From Epiperipatus broadwayi (Eukaryota > Onychophora > Udeonychophora > Euonychophora > Peripatidae): DNA of 64,000 bases. The stretch covers positions 20,893,254 through 20,957,253 of the forward strand of contig JAQFVV010006197.1 of the NCBI GenBank assembly GCA_028023455.1, read 5' to 3'. A program made the position numbers and the translations under genes. The notes under the pieces are model-generated. The model saw only the letters and a program-made list of their open reading frames with translations. It was not told the origin of the DNA and made no database searches. Within the stretch, counting starts at the first letter, position 1; each line of letters opens with the position of its first letter. Below, in pieces: positions 48,845 to 60,700 of this stretch.

Positions 48845-50017
48845 TATACCTGGGTCTCGTTTTACGCGATATAGGTTCCTCAGAAAACACGCGCAAACGA
48901 AATTGCGCAAAAATAGACATAACTTACATTGAAAAAAGGCGGATGCAGTCTGTGATTTTTCAAAATTCGCGTAAAAGCACCAACGTAAAATTACTTTAAA
49001 ATTCGCGCAAAAAAAAAAATAAGGAAATAAAATGACTAATAAAAAATTTCAAATTTGAAAAAAATGATACAAGACAAACTTTTTTTAACTATAATATATT
49101 TTTATGCATAATTTACAGTGCAGTAATTTACATTTTTTTATACATGTTTTATTTATTATCGCTATTTGCCCAAAAACACGTTCATTTGCAAACTAGTAAA
49201 AAATCAGATTCTCATGTGATATGATGTGATGTATTTGGCTTCTCCTTAAACGAAGTCAAGAATATCTCGGCAATTATTCTCACAAGAGAAAATACAACTA
49301 GCGCCAAGTTCACTCTCATGTTGTGTTAATGGTTTTCTGTTGACGATGATGATGATTTTAATAATTGTTTATGAACTTAGACTTATGATAATAAAAAGAC
49401 ATTTATTCACCACTGCAGGGAAAAATTTAATTAAAACAACTAAAAATTAAATTCTTATTTTTGTCTTTAATTTTCAATTCCGTTTAAAAATCAAATTTCG
49501 TTTTACATCACATTAATTTCAAGTCGCCCGTAAGTAATTTTTAAATTGTTAATTACAATTAAAAATCAGATTTTAATTTTTAATTGTGCCCACTGCTATT
49601 ACTGACCTTTTAAAAATAAACTTGTGGACACTAAATGATTAATAATTGATTATGTTCTTTTTTAAAAAGCAAAAACAGAATATGATTTAAAATGCAAAAT
49701 TAATACGCACAATGTTTGAACAAATTTACATTATAATCTTGTAAAATTTAATGTGTGTATACATAAAATGTGGAAATCATGATTTTAATATCATTATTGC
49801 ATAAAATCTTACTATTATAAAGCACTGAAAATATTGAAATTACTAAAATGAAATTAGAATTCCAATAATGTGCTATTACTTTCAATATAACGTAAGTGCG
49901 CAAAATTTATTATTTAAAGTAATAGCGCATTATCGGAGGTCGACTTCCGGTGAAACACGAATCGCGTAACTTCAAAATTGTGTTAAATAAGTCCGCGTAA
50001 AAAGAGACCCAGGTGTA
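48845..50017. mobile_element. TA-flanked TIR transposon in the duplicated segment
   Basis: Element 48847-50015 (~1.17 kb) with terminal inverted repeats ACCTGGGTCTC and TTTTACGCG, flanked by TA on each side (48845-48846, 50016-50017). It splits the second copy of the LINE junction at ATTGTA/ATTACC, so the empty site is known from copy 1. It is CpG-rich at both ends and carries no transposase. TA target choice suggests Tc1/mariner-type mobilisation (inference). A family A LINE 3'-end fragment lies within it at about 49205-49310. Confidence 0.88.
49205..49310 (-). mobile_element. LINE family A 3'-end fragment
   Basis: TGACTTCTCCTTAAACG-AGT-type sequence here (GGCTTCTCCTTAAACGAAGT, then CTCGGCAATTATTCTC) matches 12290-12345 and the reverse complement of 37700-37760. 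It is nested in the TA-flanked transposon. Confidence 0.65.
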
Positions 50018-50227
50018 ATTACCAAATGTAGCTACCTGAACTGTAATACCAAATGTAGCTACCTGAACTGTAATTTTTTTCTTAATAAAAAAAAAAAAGC
50101 CCTTAGTCTCTTAATATTCATTAATAGAGTCTAACTCTTTGCACCAATATAAAGTTTTCAAAATAATTTGTAGAAATCAAGATCCAATGACATGCTAGAA
50201 GTGGTTGCTTTCTATTAAAATCCTACT
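50018..50227 (+). repeat. LINE 3' junction segment, duplicated copy 2
   Basis: Continues the segment interrupted at 48846. ACCAAATGTAGCTACCTGAA is itself repeated (about 50020-50046 and 50047-50073). It keeps CCCTTAG like the upstream target duplication at 45874, while copy 1 has CCCCTAG, so the base change in copy 1 came after duplication. Confidence 0.85.
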
Positions 50228-51425
50228 TCTCTGAAGCCAAGTATATTTACTCCTAAAATCCATACTTTAACTATATATCTCTGATATATTCAAAATACTC
50301 ATCTTAATCCACTAATTCATTTTCAAATTTAATATGGATATTTTTCTAAATATTATCTTTGCCTTGGTCATTTTAACATTAATCTTCATGCTAAACTGAA
50401 TTACAATTACTATTAATTTAATCAGCATTTTTGAGTTTCTGCCTTATCATACAAAAATTTAATTGTTCAAAAAATTTGGCCATTCATTTCTAACCTAAAA
50501 TTTGTGTGAATGCACATATGTCTTTTTTTATTACAAATTTCTGTAAGTGTATTGTGTATTACATAGACTGGAGATAACAAGAAATGAAAAAAAAACAGCC
50601 ATCTTCGCAATATGCATGTTATCATAATAGTAGAATGACAACTTCTTGATAACTACAGTTCCTGAATGATTCTTGACTAAATAAGGAAGAGAAAAAAAAC
50701 TCAGTTTGGTCAACTAATTGAAATTGTTCATTCTGCCTTTTGGCTCTTGATAATCACGACCTTTTGAGAAACCAGTGGCTATTATTATTGAGTAAAGTGT
50801 GAAATAGAAATTAAAATTTAAAAATATCATAGAAAAATATTTAAAAAATTATAATAAAGTGCAATTCGTCTAATTATTTTTTTATAATTTTTAGTTACAT
50901 CTTTTCCCTCTCAATATATTCCTATTCATATTTATTAAAAAAATAATTTGATTTTTAGATTTTTATTTATTAGGCTCAGAAAAAAGTATTATTAAGGAGC
51001 TATATTTTATCACTCTATTTGATGCTTAGTTATGAATATAATTATAAAAATAATCGGAGATTATTTAAGTCATTTAAATCTAGCACATGATTTTGTTTTG
51101 GCAAATAATATTTCAGGCATTAAAAAAATATTCGAAAGTGATCAAATGAAACAAAAAAGATTAACAATAATAAATAAAATTAATCATAGAATTAAACTTA
51201 GAGAGGCTTTTGATAGAAATAATATTAAAGGAAATATGTTTAGTTGCATGAAAAGGTAACTTTTTAATATATATATGACAAGTATATAATATAAATAGAA
51301 GCTTTAAAATAATTTATAATCACAATTAAGAAAGGCATAAAATATTTGCCAAAAAAAAATTTTTTTTTTCATGTATCGTAGTTACAATAAATTATAAAAT
51401 TATGAATACATAATAAAAGAGCACA
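50228..51425. other. Gene-free AT-rich DNA
   Basis: A 75-aa + frame at 51032-51259 (HLNLAHDFVLANNISGIKKI) is lysine- and isoleucine-rich with no domain I recognise; it may be part of a decayed element. Otherwise nothing. Confidence 0.4.
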
Positions 51426-51790
51426 AACTTCAGACTACACAACAAAGTATGGAGGGATTATATTGGGAATAATAAGGAAGGACTACAAGTTAAATATCAC
51501 TGAAAAATCAAATGACTGTAAATAAACAAATCTGAACATTGTTAGAAGAGCTAAAAAGATGGATAAATCAAAAGACTGAAAATAAACAAATCTGAACATT
51601 GTTAGAAGAGATAAAAAGATGGATAACTGAAGTCTTAAAATGAATACCAAGAGACATAGAAAGAAATTACACGTGAAAAGAATGAATGTGATAAGGAAGC
51701 ATGTTGAAATGAGAATTCATGGATTAAAGAAGCTAAACTAAATTTGGAGATATCTTCATACTATAAAAGTGATCAATAATGGTTGAAACC
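51426..51790 (+). mobile_element. LINE C-terminal fossil with 66-bp tandem duplication
   Basis: Frames here give ELKRWI, LK-IPRDIERN and MNVIRKHVEMRIHGLKK, matching the order of the W--GHxARxxDxRW, LEWxPRxGKRxxGRP and RWxDDIxKxxE blocks at the end of many non-LTR elements. A 66-bp unit (AACAAATCTGAACATTGTTA plus flanks) is tandemly repeated at about 51502-51567 and 51568-51633. Dead copy, probably the same group as 30735-31150. Confidence 0.55.
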
Positions 51791-52163
51791 AAAAATAATA
51801 TATATATATAGTTTCATTAGAAAAATATATAATAGAAAAAGTGATGGTGAAAGAAAAAAGACAACAAACAATGAGATGGTTAGATTCCACCATCACAATA
51901 ATGAATATATATATAAAACAACCAATTAATAATTTATTCTACAGAAATGTCATTCATATAATTGTTAGACATTAATCTTACTTAATAACAACAGGTTCTT
52001 AGATATTAATATGCATATAAATTACTGAAAAGGTTAATTACACTGAAAAAGCAAGATATACAAGTCCCTTAATAAACATTCTTATTTTGTCATAAAAAAT
52101 TTTCATTGACTCATTAATAGATTTTATAAATAAGTATATATAATGTTTTGAGATTATATATTA

Positions 52164-52446
52164 ACAAACAAAATAAACACAGTGCACTTTCGACTATTTA
52201 ATCATACTAATTATAATCATGGCATTGAGCATGGAAAGAAAATTGGCATTTATTAAAGAAATGAAACACAACAGAGAATTTGCATATTGAATGGCAAATA
52301 AGTTATTTATATGGGCCATTCAATATGCAAATTCTCTATTGAATTTTGTTTCTTTAATGAAAGCCACAATTTTCTTTTCACTGTCAATGCCATGAATATG
52401 ACTAGCATGATTAAGTATTTGAAAGTGCATTAAGTATATTGTTTGT
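52164..52446. repeat. Fold-back repeat, ~130-bp arms
   Basis: The left arm 52164-52294 and the reverse complement of 52314-52446 share GAGAATTTGCATATTGAATG, ATTAAAGAAA, TCATGGCATTGA and TGCACTTTC, with ~20 bp between the arms. About 15 percent arm divergence, no coding capacity. Confidence 0.8.
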
Positions 52447-53180
52447 TACATTTTCCAACATGGAACTCACTAAATTGTTGAAATTAAATTATACATTAAA
52501 TAAGTATATATATATAAATCTGAAGAGATATCAGTTCCAATTGTCAAGCACACAATATTTAATATTACTGGAATGCTAGTGAAAAAACTTATTTAACTTT
52601 GCCGAATTAATATATTAGTGTAAGTGGCTGCTATATTTGCATGGATATCTGGTAGAACTCCAAGGTAAACAAGTTTCCTGAAATGTATACATATATATAC
52701 ACACAGCAAAATAGTTTATCTTTTGTTTCACTTAATGGTGATTATAATGAATAGATGCTTTATATAAGATTGGAGCATACATCTCTCCAGATTTATTATA
52801 TACATGCACAGGAATGTGTTTATATATAAATACATATAAGTTTACTTCATTAGTAAAGAAATTTAAAATAGTAAATTGATTTTCTTTGATGAATATGTTT
52901 GAAAAGACGAAAACAGAAATATTATCTCATTGTGGATAGTGAGGATGAGGTTAAGATAGAATTTGTAGAATATTTGAATTGGAAGAAAATACAACTAAAG
53001 TCAAAAATAATGATAATTGGAAAATAAAAGATTAAGTACTCAATTAGAAGAAAATTAAACATTAGATTACTATTTTTTTTAATATTGTACTTGCAGATAA
53101 AAATGAATAGATATTGTATGACTCTAGGAGATAAAAGAATGAGTTATAATAAAAAGAATAAAGAAGGCATAAAGAGTATT
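52447..53180. other. Gene-free AT-rich DNA
   Basis: No recognised feature; the last part may belong to the Ty3/gypsy fossil that follows. Confidence 0.4.
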
Positions 53181-54300
53181 TTATTAAGAAGGTAGCAGTA
53201 AATATAAAAGCACTACTGATATCAAAACAACTAATAGTTCATTTTGACAGTAGATTACATGTAATATTAGTGATAAACATCTCAGATTACAAGATTTGAG
53301 CATTATTTAGTTATCCTGCAAAAGTGGTGAATAACCAATTGCATTTATGTCCAGAATATTCAAAGCTGAAAAGAATTATAGCCAGTTGGATAAGGAAGCA
53401 ATTACAATTGTATTAATTGTTAAAAAAAATTCACCAATATTTATATAGTCTACTATTAAAGTTAATAATGGATCATGGACCAATGTGGAAATTTTTTTAA
53501 ATAATAAATCAGAATATAGCCGTGAACTAGAATATAGCAAAAAGAAATCAGATCAAACGTACAAATGTTCTAAGTAAGGGATATGACTAGAATCAAAATT
53601 GCAATCATGAAAATTAATCCAAAAAATAATCAATAGTAAAATTATAGTATTCGGGATTCAAACTGATTGACCAGTAAATGCCTGAAATCCTCCATAAATC
53701 CCTATAGGACACACAAGAATATATAATAATGGCTGATTTTATTTCAGAAATGCACTAAGGTTTTGAAAATATTCCATCATAGTCATCCAGATGTGACAAG
53801 GGTTAAAGCACTGGCTGCAGTTATGTATGGTGCCTGATAATGGCATGAAAATTGAAATATATATTTAAAAATGAAATCAAGCTAATCACAGCAAATTCTC
53901 AACCAAAAAGTACACATTATGATCTAACATTAAGAAATCATAGAGTTGTGTCTACAAATTCCATATAGTGCTGTTTATAGTACATATTTTTTTTACTCCT
54001 AATCAATAATAATCAAAATGGGTTCAATACATAATGAGTTTTAAAAAATACCAACTAGGTTAAGGCAAAATATATATTAAAGCAAATTACAAATAATTAA
54101 AAGTACTGTTGTTAATACTAAAATAGGTTTCATCTAAGCAGATTTTGAAATTTTTCTGGAAGAATTAATCACATAGAAAAGAATACTCAATAGCCAAGTA
54201 GGTTAAACTTCAAGAATGCTCTAGAAGACTGTCTATACAATGATACTTTATCAACATATTATACTCCCAATTGCTAATAGTAAGAAGTTTATTCTTATCC
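53181..54300 (+). mobile_element. Ty3/gypsy pol fossil (RNase H and integrase)
   Basis: Reads across frames as the C-terminal half of a Ty3/gypsy pol. ALLISKQLIVHFDSRLHVIL (53200-53265) is the RT-RNase H connection. KAEKNYSQLDKEAITIV (about 53365-53415) is the RNase H block usually written AExNYSxLDKEALAIV. HHSHPDVTRVKAL (about 53778-53816) is the HxxHxGxxRxKAL part of the integrase zinc-binding region. The integrase catalytic core is too decayed to score. Stops are frequent and no LTRs were found by eye. It is an old inert copy. Confidence 0.75.
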
Positions 54301-57300
54301 CAAATCAAAATAATAAAAGAAATTATAAACAAAATAGATAATTATTTTATCACAGAAAAAAATATGGATAAAAGATAGTCTCTGCAAATCATTGATAGAA
54401 AGTTGGAGATCACAAATGTTGTTTCAAACCAAATAGTGGAAAAAATCCCATACATCTCAATAAAAAAAGCAGCAGCAATCTCACAGAGACAGAGGAAACA
54501 ATGCAGTCAGCATATACTCAAAAAGTTTTTGGCTGAAGAACAGTAGACAATTACTCTAAATCTACAAATGAACAGACATCCCAGAATGGGAAGATCTTTT
54601 GCATATTAAAGAACTAATGATTGTTAGAAAAACTCATCTTCCAGAAAGGGAGAGAAATAGCAATATATGATTAATAAAATATAACAAAGTTGGCACATAG
54701 ATATATAATGAACTAATACACACATATCTATTAGTAAGATTGAATTCATACAGATATATATTAAATAAAAGAACATGCATGAAAAATCCAGAATTATAAA
54801 GATATTTCTTTAAAACACACAACTAAAGAAAATGTAAGAGTTTTAGAAGGACAATTCAGTTCATATTAAAATTTCCATTTGTTGTAAGACAAAATTTCCC
54901 TTCAATTCAATCTTTTTCTGTGTAATAAATACAAATACTGTACTCCATTGATAGTAATCGTTCATCCAGTATATTAATTACTGTCAAGGTAATTAAATAT
55001 GCTATACCCTCATTTGCAACTAGTAGTATAATTTATTTGACTTATGATTCTTATCTGAATTCTCTCAGGCTACATTTGTATTTTAGTTGGGAGACCAGAT
55101 ATAATAATTTTTATCAAATGATGACTGATCAAAAATACAAATGTGTGAAATAATCAAAATTATCAAAACAAAAAGTTAAATTAATATAATTTGATATATG
55201 GTTTGAGCAAAAACATAAAGCCAAAAAAAAAAAATTGCTTATTGCATCCTAAATTATTTTCCTAAGACAAAACAATTGTAAGTTCAAATCTTATGCAGTA
55301 AAAATGAGTGCTTTATGCATGTATTAGACTAAAAGTTTTACAAAAAGCCCTCTTTAAACATAAATTGAAAGAAAATAAGATATAAGAATGCATTTAATAA
55401 CTTATTCAAGTATTTTCTAGTTTTAAATTATGCTACAGACTGTAAATTATTTTATTAAAGTTATTCAATGATAGTAAGCTATATATGCATACTTGGAAAA
55501 ATATATGTATAAGAAAGATTTGAAACAATCAATAATAATTGATAATAAAAATGGCTGCTGGATGTAATACAAATACAATGATTTTCATTAATGAAGACCA
55601 ATAGTCCAACCATAAACAACTTTGGAATGTAGATGTAGTACTACCATCTAGTGTCCATTAATAAGTCAAGCTTACAACAGTTGACACTGAAGTAAAATAG
55701 AAAAACTTACTGCCCACAAGTTGCTATTAAGTATAATCATTGGTTTGCGTATATATATAGAAAATGACTCTAACTTATTCTATTTTTTATCCATCTGCCT
55801 GTCTGAGAAATCTTCTAAAAGTCAATTTTCATCCATTTTCCAATTACCAATCAAGTTGAAAGTTTCCATACATATATATTCCTGATGACAATATATGTTT
55901 TTAGAATTTGCAAATAATTTTATCAAAAATAGAGCAAAAAAAATAATTTTTAGTGGATTTTTTATTATATAAAATTTAAAATAAAAAATAGGAACAAAAT
56001 TTAAAAAAAAAAATACTTTTAATAAAAAATCCACTAAAAAGCAAAAAAATAATTTTTATTCAGCCTTCACAGATAAAAGTATAGTGCAATCATGTTTAGA
56101 AATTTGTCTCAATGACAATCTATTTGTCAGATCATTTGCAATTAATACCGACTTTTTCATGTCATTTGCCATTTTGCAAGTGATATGATAAATAGACTGA
56201 CATTGATACAGATTCTAAACAAGATCATTCCACACCTAAATTTATTATTTATTTTTAATACATTTTTTTTACTTTTTAGCCTATTTTTGTCAATAAATTT
56301 AAAATTTATATTTTATTTTATGTTTATTTCAAATAAAAATTCTAATGTTGATTTCATATACCAGTAAGTAAATGTCTTATTTAGCAACTCATTTAAGGTT
56401 GCTATGGTAAGGCTATTTTATTATTATTTTTGTTTTTCAAATGTCAACACATTTTTTAACATACATATGAAAATTGTTTGTCTTTATAATTATAATACAT
56501 TTATCTTTGATATATTTTGAATTTAATTTTTTTGTTTACCACTATTTATTACTTTATATAAATATCATGTATAACATTATTTTTGGTGATGTTTATTATA
56601 TTATTTCAATTAAGTTTATATTTTTCTTGATGTATTCATATTGTATCAATAGTTATAAAAAACTCAAGATAATATCCAATCATATGACCACAATCAATTT
56701 TAGATGGTCTAGAAATTTGAATGACTAGGAAAGAACAGAGAATGTGAATTCAAAAAAGACATATAGAAAATAAGTTAAAAAATAAATTCAGAAATATACA
56801 TGTATTAAAAAGAGTCAAAGTAGAAGAGAAATTGGAGTATATAATCAGCAAAAGGAATTATGCAAAATATGTTGGAAGTTTTGAGTGAAAACAATGAAAA
56901 AATAATAATAATAAGAAAGAAAAAAATTGATAGATTTAAAAAATAGATAAATAAAAAGAATTTAGAGGAAAAAGCAAAAGATAGTAACGCTCATGAAAGT
57001 TTCTCTGAAATTAAATGCAATATCTACTTCAGCAGATATAGATTATTTTAATATAAAAGTACTTATATGTGTGTGTGAGGGTTACATAGCTGTACAACTA
57101 TATGCCAAAAAACAAAAAGAGAATATTATAATTAAATTAAAATGAATACTTTCTTAGAAATAAATTAAAAACTTTAATAACCTATACATAAAAAAACAAA
57201 CAAAAAACAATTATTTCTTTTCTACTTAGATCTGATAATCTTTTCAGTTTTTTTGATTCAGAAATCTTATAAATACTCATATAAATAGTTGTGTAAATAA

Positions 57301-57349
57301 GTGTAAACAGATCCACACATGGACTTATGCATACATGTAAATGCATATA
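54301..57349. other. Gene-free AT-rich DNA and EXOG 3' flank
   Basis: No gene recognised. There is a small inverted repeat at about 55945-56050 (TTTTTAGTGGATTTTTTATT and its mirror). 56185-56728 holds two very hydrophobic AT-driven frames that look like composition artefacts. About 55560-55680 (GGCTGCTGGATGTAATAC, CTACCATCTAGTGTCCATTA) looks like a decayed short repeat. The EXOG 3' UTR should occupy part of 57100-57349; ATTAAA on the - strand at 57173-57178 is a possible poly(A) signal. Confidence 0.4.
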
Positions 57350-57790
57350 CTATAAAGCAGTAATATTTTTTTCTTTTTCTCTTAATTCTTCTACTTTCTT
57401 ATTGTATAAATTTATAAGTGATGGATCAGGATGAATATTTTTCTTTTCAAATTCCTTCCATACAGTTTCCACCCGATGTAACGTAGTGGCTGTTTCTAAT
57501 TTGCGTGTAGTAAAAAGAATATCCAGCTCTTCTTGAGAGGTCAGCTTACAGCCTTCAACAGCACATAAGTTGAACACAGCCTTCTTGTTCAATTGTGGAA
57601 GAAATTTTATTCCAGCTTTTTTTTCCAATTCTGTTAAAGACACTTCAAATTCTCTAAGCTGATGACGAGACGAAAGAGGTTTATTAGGAATAATAAAGGC
57701 TCCAAGACCCTTTTCTGGATTCTGATCTTCTTCAGTTACTATAATTTTATACAGATGAGTTGGAACTGCAACATCATTTCTACCAATTAC
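57350..57790 (-). CDS. EXOG: EXOG nuclease, last coding exon
   Basis: EXOG is a mitochondrial inner-membrane DNA/RNA non-specific (beta-beta-alpha metal) nuclease used in mitochondrial DNA repair and primer removal. This exon encodes the final 146 residues: VIGRNDVAVPTHLYKIIVTE and LGAFIIPNKPL form the last strands of the nuclease fold. LREFEVSLTELEKKAGIKFL follows, then the C-terminal extension (CKLTSQEELDILFTTRKLET, LHRVETVWKEF, VEELREKEKN), which EXOG has and endonuclease G lacks. The - strand acceptor TTTTTGTTGCAG ends at 57791, so translation begins at GTA (phase 0); the M and L preceding it in the open frame are intronic. Stop TAG at 57350-57352. The DRGHMAP-type catalytic exon was not found upstream. 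Confidence 0.9.
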   Translation of the reverse strand, partial: VIGRNDVAVPTHLYKIIVTEEDQNPEKGLGAFIIPNKPLSSRHQLREFEVSLTELEKKAGIKFLPQLNKKAVFNLCAVEGCKLTSQEELDILFTTRKLETATTLHRVETVWKEFEKKNIHPDPSLINLYNKKVEELREKEKNITAL

Positions 57791-60700
57791 CTGCAACAAA
57801 AAAAAAACCCTTATATTTATTGTTTACCTACATGCACATATGTGTTAAAATAGAAGTGTTCATAGGCTATAAATATAAAAAAATATATTATGTGAAGTTC
57901 ACCTATGCATAATTAACAATGATAATGTACTGACATTTCCTCCACTGTTTTTCTGTAAGACTATCTGTATGTGGGTGTATATATTGTACCCTCATCTTCC
58001 GTTCGATACATAAATAGAAAACAAAACTAGCTTAAACAAATTACAATGCACCAGCTAAAATATTTGAAAGATTAATATAATTAATAATAAAAATATCCTA
58101 TCATAACTTCTACTATTCAATTAGCTCTAATTAATAATAAATACTATTTATAAAAATATAATGAATAAAATAATAAGATCGTGAGACAGTTCAGTGAAGG
58201 TAAAGCAGTAAAGAATTACACTGAGTTTATATCCCACAGGATACACTCAATGGCATAAAAATACTATCCCCCCCCCCTATTATCTCAAATAATAATAAAT
58301 TCATAATACTCTTAAGACTAAAACAATCATAACCAATTTAATATAATATTACTAAATAAATTCTAATCTCTTTCTTAAACAATACAATTATAATTATCTC
58401 AGTTTCTTAAAACAAATCTAATGAATTTATAACATCCTGTAGTCAAGTATGATAAGGGAATTTTGCATCATTCCTAACTACGCCTAACTAATAATAACAA
58501 CAATAAACAATAATATATTTTTCTTTCTCATGTGGCAACTTAAATTTATGATATAATCTGATATATGTGGCAAAAAACAATATTAAAATTCTATGCAGTA
58601 AATTGTGCAATTAATTATGACTATAATAATAATATTAATGCAAAAGAAAATTTCTCCAGTATTGTATTCTGAATCCATTGTTTTTCTTAATGAATAACTT
58701 TATTTATACTGTACAAATATATTATGTTTATTTTGGATTCTGTCAATCATGTATTTGTGATGGTGAATAAATCAACATAACACAAAGATCTATAAAAAAC
58801 AAATTTTATTATCCTATACATTTAAAAAAAAAAAACAACTATATACAATATTTACAATCATCCTTAATAAACTCTAACAAATATGAAGCTAATAAAACAT
58901 CTATTAATTAAAACATAGAGACTATATGTCTTTCATGAGTGTACACAAAAAAATATGAACTACTTAAATAATACTCATCTTTAAAATATGTTCAAATTTT
59001 CCTTCAATAAATAAATTGAGTATAATTAAAATAATGTGCTAGTGATATTCTAAAAATAATTTGCTTGGTACTACTCAAAAAAGAATCCTTATATGTGTGT
59101 TTCATGTTCATTTAAAAATACAAAATAATATTCATAAAATACAAGCATTCATTCTATTGTGTGTTGTTCATTTTTGATATTTTATCTTTTAAAAATATGC
59201 ACTGATTCAAAAATCAAAATATCAAAATTATTCAAAAATCTCATGAATAGTTGTCATTTCTTTTATCTTTAAAAATAGTTTAATAGAATATAAAAAATAT
59301 CTATGATTTTTTATTATTTACTGTTAGCATTTACATTCAATTTCATTTGTATTTGAACTTAATCCAAACAAGAAAACCTATCTTATTTCCTTTCAAAATA
59401 ACAATACTGCAATTAAAAATTATTCATTATTTTCTTTCATAAAGTACCATCCTATACGATGTAATAACTACTGAAATTAAGATAGCGATACGATGCATAG
59501 TACATGAAGAAATGACTAGAGTAAAGACTCAATAGTATAAAATATATTAGATAATCTACATGGAAACAGTGCGAAAGAGTAGGTATGACTTTTCTGTCCA
59601 ATACCTTTAAATATAATAATGTCCAGGCTATTTATTCAGCACTCAATCGAACATTTAAAATACAAAAATATAAAAAAAAAAACTGTCCACGGAAAATATA
59701 TACAAGACACAGGCTACGTTAACTGTACTTGCATAAACTACTAAGATAACAATATAGGCTATTTCCTATCTTCTTCATAAATCCTACATATAAGCATTTA
59801 AGGGTTTCTTAAAATATACTTCCTGAGTCACTACCAGTTAAAACTTCACAATAGATTTAACAATCTACATCGCAAAATAACTAGCATTACTCCAAATAAC
59901 AAACAAAATTTGCATATAACTTTAACAATCTAAAACTACTACAAGAAAAGGTTTTATTCACTTTAAAAAAAAAACTCGGCAAGAAAAATACAAATGATTT
60001 TGTTTTAAAATATTAAAATCAATATTCAAAATATTTCCAAAAGTAGGATTCATCCATTAAAGAATCATATAAAAATTATGAGTATCAATAAATTATATTA
60101 CATTGGTAATATAAAAGAAAATGCATGCATATCTTTCTAAAATCATGGCTTATATCTTAGAATCATAACAAAGTTTTATGTGTAATTAACACACATATAC
60201 ACTATCATACGTTCATATGTCAAAGCAATATCATAAAAAATATTCCAAGAAATTCTAGAAAATAACAATAAAATATACATCATATAAAATTAATAAATTT
60301 TATGAAGTTCACCTAGTGACTCTACTCTTGTCAGTTACTATTATAGATGTCTTGTGGTTCAATATTTAACATAAGAAAACATAATTAATAATAACAGTCA
60401 TTCAGCATAACACTATCATACCTTAAAAATGTTTATGAAAAACTTTGCAAAATATTAAAATATTCTTTAAAATATTAATTTTGTTAGAATAAATAAAAAT
60501 ATTTAAAGTGTAATCTTTCCTACCCTAACACTAAAAAAACAATACTACAATTAGTATGTAAAATGATAATAAAACTATAGTTACTAAACTCCAACTCTTT
60601 CTTCTCTTCATAAAGTTCAATTTTAAAAAGTTTCTTTCTTCCTTCCAATATTTCAGTAGAAGTTCCCCCAGCACTGTTGCTAAGTGACCACTACTGTCTG

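Noticed and set aside
56185-56728. Two small membrane proteins (hydrophobic + strand frames)
   Set aside because: Extreme AT composition yields Phe/Ile/Leu/Tyr-rich frames by chance; no conserved motif or gene context.
57350-57790. Endonuclease G instead of EXOG
   Set aside because: The C-terminal extension with the FTTRKLETA block is an EXOG feature absent from endonuclease G.
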